DNA of 64,000 nucleotides from Isochrysis galbana (lineage: Eukaryota > Haptophyta > Isochrysidales > Isochrysidaceae): contig CM030938.1 in the NCBI GenBank assembly GCA_018136815.1, positions 4,860,749-4,924,748 of the forward strand. The letters run 5' to 3'. Shown here piece by piece: positions 62,327 to 64,000 of the stretch. The notes under the pieces were generated by a model that made no database searches, was not told the origin of the DNA, and saw only the letters and a list, made by a program, of their open reading frames with translations. The translations under genes were made by a program, and so were the position numbers. How positions within the stretch are numbered: position 1 is the stretch's first letter; every line of letters begins with the position of its first letter.

Positions 62327-64000
62327 TCTCTCTGCGCCTTGTGCTCCGTCTCCCGCACGCCAAGTCCACTCCGTCCCCATACTTAAACATAAGCAACCCT
62401 GTTCTCTCCATTTCACGGGTCCACTCCGGCCACCCGCCTGCCCGCGAAGAACTCATCCCGAGCCCAGGCTCACGAAAGGAGGACGAGGACAGAGCTTTCA
62501 TTCAATATAGAAGCCTCTTCTCTCCTCTCAATACTAGGACCTTCTTCGTTGAAACGAGGCTCTACCGCCGCCCGTCTTTCCTAGCGAGATGAGTGTGGGG
62601 GGTGGGAGGTGTCCTGGCGACGACGAAATCTCTGATAGTGGAGATGGGGGGAGGGTCCTCTTTTCGGTCTCTCGAGTTCCTAGGGAGCGGGCTTAAAAGG
62701 TGGCGGGCGCACGGAAAGGGGAGGGGGGGGGGGGGGGGGGTCACTGGGGGAGTGGGGGAGGGGGGGGGTGTTACTTGGTGGGAGCGTGAGAAGGCGCTGA
62801 GGGGGCCCTCAGCGTGAGCTGAGCAATGGCGACGACTCTGGAGAGGGAGGGGTTCACGACCCCGGAGCCTCTTGTCGGTGAGCCGCACGCCAGCGGCTCG
62901 AGGCGCGCCCCTGCCACACGGCAGGTGGCGTCGCAGACTCAGCACGAAGTCCTCTCAGACCCACCACCGCCAGGTCCGAGGTGTCGTTCCGTCAATTATG
63001 GGACATCAGTCGAATGGAGCTATCAAATGTCCATAGTTATTTGTAGTACAACAATATTCACACATGAACCTATCATCGACGTTAAACATCTACGGCGCAT
63101 GCTTTCGATAAGGGTTGGGCTAATTTTGGCATTCAGTCCCTTGCCCATGGCTCGCAGGGTGCAATAGTCACAGCCGCTTTTTCCTGACGAACCAGGTGCA
63201 CGCCGTGCGTGTGTCAGAGCAAGGCTGATCTCACTCTTGGAGATTGCCTGCGAGGGCGCGCCGGCAGCTAGCGCGGAATGCGGTTCTTGGTGGGAGCTCA
63301 TGGAGCTTTCCTCGGGGGTGACTACGGGCATGGTGATCGACGCACGACGTACGACGCACGGAGGGCGCGGAAGTGTGGAAGGAGGCTTGTGGGAGGTGGT
63401 GGCAGGCGACTGGGGGTGGCTCAGGCGCGTGCTTGGCTTGTATTGACTCGTTGACTCGGGGTATAGACTCGGGAACTCGGGGGGACTCGCGTGGGAACAC
63501 GACGAAGTTGCTACAAAAAGCTCGAGGGCACAGAGCACAGAGCCACCCAAACTAACCCAAACGGGGCGAAAACTAACCACACCTGGACGGACGGCCAGGC
63601 GTCGGCACCAGGGCAACTCAGCAACGCGCAGACATGCGACAGAGGGGAGGCCGACACAATTAGGGCAGATCTCGTTGGGGAGATATGACCGATAGACGAG
63701 AGAAGACAAAAGACGGTCATGGAACGTTTGATGACATCAAGAGGAGGTCAGAGAAGAGGGCCGGAGGCGACGGACGGCACGCCGAGGGAAAGGACCTGCC
63801 GCGGGGGGGGGGCGAGAGACCGAGGGCACGGCGGGGCAGCGTGGGAGGGCGCGAGGCCAATCTCGGAGCGAGATCGCGTCCTTTCCCTCGCGGAGCGCGG
63901 AGAGATCCCCCACGAGATACCTTGGGACCGGAGAATGTTTTGGACGAATCTTCCTGCCGTCGATTCGCGAATGCGACATAAGAGGACGTGTTAACAGGTA
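62161..64000. other. No confident gene; low-complexity and edge region
   Basis: (CT)n lies at 62288-62320 and G-runs at 62726-62770. Short frames at 62826-63167 (plus) and 63023-63709 (minus) are open but unrecognised. A frame at 63719-63994 (plus) is Arg/Gly-rich, with WDRRMFWTNLPAVDSRM near its end, and may be part of a mobile element cut by the window edge. Confidence 0.4.

Noticed and set aside
1-64000. tRNA and rRNA genes
   Set aside because: None was recognised by eye; short matches such as CCGTCAATT near 62990 are too short to support an rRNA call. A covariance-model scan was not possible.

Overview
The window is nuclear DNA of a GC-rich eukaryote, most likely a microalga or a related protist. 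Predicted genes are interrupted by GT-AG introns. The proteins include ankyrin, TPR, WW, PARP, LOV-type PAS, chromodomain and RanBP2-type zinc-finger proteins. The gene space is crowded by transposon fragments (LINE endonuclease, PIF/Harbinger, Fanzor-like, two TIR elements with perfect 8-bp target duplications, LTR-retroelement fossils), homopolymer-C/G tracts and microsatellites. The species cannot be named from sequence alone; LOV-like domains and a DOMON-type cytochrome b561 fragment fit an alga. A 100-base run of N (47431-47530) marks an assembly gap.

Layout. 1-3.2 kb: dispersed repeats and a chromodomain ORF. 3.3-4.2 kb: a coiled-coil protein gene. 4.5-7.0 kb: a LINE endonuclease fragment plus dispersed 5'-type repeats. 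7.6-10.2 kb (minus): an ankyrin/coiled-coil/WW/TPR gene. 10.3-12.1 kb: repeats and a second LINE fragment. 12.9-24.8 kb (minus): the main feature, an 18-exon gene in which 15 tandem exons each encode one ankyrin repeat, ahead of an alpha/beta-hydrolase-like region and a PARP catalytic domain. 25-29.1 kb: repeats, a cytochrome b561 fragment, an LTR integrase fossil and a Cys-repeat exon. 29.8-30.4 kb: a small membrane protein. 33.3-36.8 kb: a TPR/coiled-coil gene. 37.9-40.9 kb: a Cys-rich ORF, a 236-bp tandem repeat and an ankyrin gene. 41.7-42.6 kb: a non-autonomous hAT element. 43.5-45.4 kb: a methyltransferase-like gene. 47-48.1 kb: a gene broken by the gap. 48.9-49.5 kb: a second TIR element. 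50.8-53.2 kb: an AT-rich coding island, minisatellites and a degraded Fanzor-related end. 53.6-54.5 kb: a PIF/Harbinger transposase. 55.3-57.8 kb: a tandem LOV-like gene without the photoactive cysteine. 59.2-59.8 kb: a Fanzor/TnpB-like nuclease remnant. 61.8-62.2 kb: a RanBP2-type zinc-finger gene.

There is no operon logic here; each gene stands alone. Two themes recur. Protein-interaction repeats are abundant, and in the PARP gene they are built by exon amplification: every array exon is phase 0-0 and all but one are exactly 99 bp, so copies can be gained or lost without breaking the frame. Small mobile elements repeatedly share terminal segments, including a segment found downstream of the Fanzor-like ORF and at two other loci. 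All gene models are read by eye from splice signals and domain continuity, without transcript evidence.
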